Assembly: GCA_913046025.1 (NCBI GenBank)
Contig: CAJWRP010000178.1
Location: 1 to 5,770, forward strand
Direction of reading: 5' to 3'
Source of the DNA: an uncultured Chloroflexota bacterium
GTDB lineage: Bacteria; Chloroflexota; Dehalococcoidia; SAR202; UBA11138
Length of the DNA: 5,770 nt
Shown: positions 5,139-5,770 of the stretch, piece by piece
Position numbering within the stretch: the stretch's first letter is position 1
Layout: each line of letters begins with the position of its first letter
Translations under genes and position numbers: made by a program
The notes under the pieces: generated by a model
The model's input: only the letters and a program-made list of their open reading frames with translations
The model's database searches: none
What the model was told of the DNA's origin: nothing

Positions 5139-5639
5139 TCAGGGCACCGCAACCCGGTTGCGCAGCACCTGGTACTCCAGGGTCTCGTCCATGTTGGCCA
5201 CGCCCGCCTCGACGAGAAGCTCCAGGTGCAGGAGCGCCTCCTCCCAATTCCACGCGTCCAGCAGGTGACCTGCCAGGATGCGTCTCAGGTGGTGGGCTCC
5301 GGGGAGCTCGACCAGAGCCTGGGCCAGGATTCTCAGGCCGGACAAATCGCCGGTCTGGACCCGGGCTCTTCCGAGGTGGGCTCGCGTCCACGGGTCGCCG
5401 GTGCCGCAGTCCTCCAGACAGGACTCCAGCGTGGACAAGGCTTCAGAGGGTCGTTCGAGCGCGAGCAGGGCCTCGCCCTTTAGCCGCCGTCCCCAGCAGA
5501 GTTCCGAGGTGTTCACCAGGGCGAGGGCTTCCGCCGGTCGTTTCCACTGCAGGAGAGAGGAGGCCAGCGGAACCTGTGATGCCGGGTCGAGGGCAACGGC
5601 CTGTCGAAGCAGGCCCTCAGCTTCTTCTCGCTCGCCATA
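5139..5639 (-). CDS. TPR-repeat protein, 5'-truncated fragment
   Basis: The minus-strand frame encodes about 166 residues with tetratricopeptide-like helical pairs, for example GEREEAEGLLRQAVALDP, KRPAEALALV, ERPSEALSTLESCLEDC and NWEEALLHLELLVEAG. Such repeats are protein-interaction scaffolds, and in this context could belong to an exopolysaccharide assembly or outer-membrane factor. That role is inferred. The first TPR-like residues start near 5639. Beyond that the frame runs only to a stop codon near 5707 with no start codon and no TPR character, so the N-terminus was lost at the join. The GTG at 5516 opens the frame internally but has no ribosome binding support and would discard clear repeats. 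The stop codon lies 4 bp from the stop of the convergent export gene. Confidence 0.7.
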   Translation of the reverse strand, partial: YGEREEAEGLLRQAVALDPASQVPLASSLLQWKRPAEALALVNTSELCWGRRLKGEALLALERPSEALSTLESCLEDCGTGDPWTRAHLGRARVQTGDLSGLRILAQALVELPGAHHLRRILAGHLLDAWNWEEALLHLELLVEAGVANMDETLEYQVLRNRVAVP

Positions 5640-5770
5640 TACCCGATCTTGAGATCGATCTTCTCGCAGACACGGATTATCGGAACGCCCGCTTCAGCAC
5701 ACGCCGCAATCGTGACCTCATCTGTCGAGCCGGCAAGTGTTCCGATCCTGACGCCGTGAGGGCCGGCATC
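5640..5770 (-). CDS. Partial unidentified protein running off the window
   Basis: The minus strand from the window edge has an open frame with alternating hydrophobic and small residues, including GVRIGTLAGSTDEVTIAAC and AEAGVPIIRVCEKIDLKI. This reads like a beta-alpha-beta unit of a Rossmann-like or periplasmic-binding fold. I cannot name the family. It remains open past 5640 to 5512, but its sequence turns into an out-of-frame shadow of the TPR gene, so I place the true end at the join. The other two minus frames here close quickly. The protein is truncated at both ends as seen here. Confidence 0.4.

Noticed and set aside
5134..5145. GCCC-TTCA-GGGC hairpin as a shared terminator of the convergent genes
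   Set aside because: A four-pair stem without a following T-run is too weak to call.
4088..5152. Minus-strand 354-codon frame opposite the export gene
   Set aside because: It mirrors a well-supported Poly_export/SLBB gene and shows no recognisable domain.
2965..5767. GGGCCGGC at 2965, 3013 and 5760 as an insertion-target repeat of the high-GC block
   Set aside because: An 8-bp GC-only word is expected by chance in this composition, and the copies do not sit precisely at both joins.
1..5770. CRISPR arrays, tRNA or rRNA genes, complete insertion sequences, toxin-antitoxin or retron-like systems
   Set aside because: I looked for spaced repeats, cloverleaf-like arms, transposase motifs and paired small genes and found none that could be supported.

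Overview
This window does not read as one genome. It looks like four blocks of different base composition and gene style joined end to end, with at least two joins cutting through the middle of genes. The simplest reading is a chimeric metagenome contig, or a region rebuilt by illegitimate recombination. The sequence alone cannot separate these, and the taxonomic guesses below are inference from base composition and protein style.

Block A (1 to about 1900) is moderately AT-rich and looks like a proteobacterial plasmid or accessory region. It holds a glutathione S-transferase-family gene on the plus strand (365-1180) behind a good sigma70-like promoter with a duplicated -10 element. Facing it is a serine resolvase/invertase on the minus strand (1257-1796), with its own promoter and a perfect 7-bp dyad in its leader. 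Block B (about 1945 to 2960) is GC-richer. It holds a doubtful 36-codon plus-strand ORF, a strong minus-strand terminator (2140-2179) and the C-terminal three quarters of a TctC-type (Bug) solute-binding protein on the minus strand (2204 to about 2953). That gene loses its N-terminus at the join.

Block C (about 2960-5640) is strongly GC-rich, in the style of Myxococcota or another high-GC former deltaproteobacterium. It holds the C-terminal part of a multi-spanning GT39-like glycosyltransferase (open frame 2952-4148), then a complete Wza-type polysaccharide export protein with two SLBB repeats (4220-5134). A convergent minus-strand TPR-protein fragment (5139 to about 5639) follows, ending 4 bp from the export gene. 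The first two genes suggest an envelope or exopolysaccharide locus. Block D (about 5640-5770) is a short open minus-strand frame of an unidentified protein that runs off the window.

Within blocks the logic is coherent: a resolvase that probably controls its own promoter beside a cargo-type GST gene, and a sugar transferase beside an export pore. Across blocks I see no functional link. No RNA gene, CRISPR array or complete insertion sequence was recognised, and I found no convincing undescribed system. The items most worth checking are the joins, the resolvase dyad and the duplicated -10 promoter.
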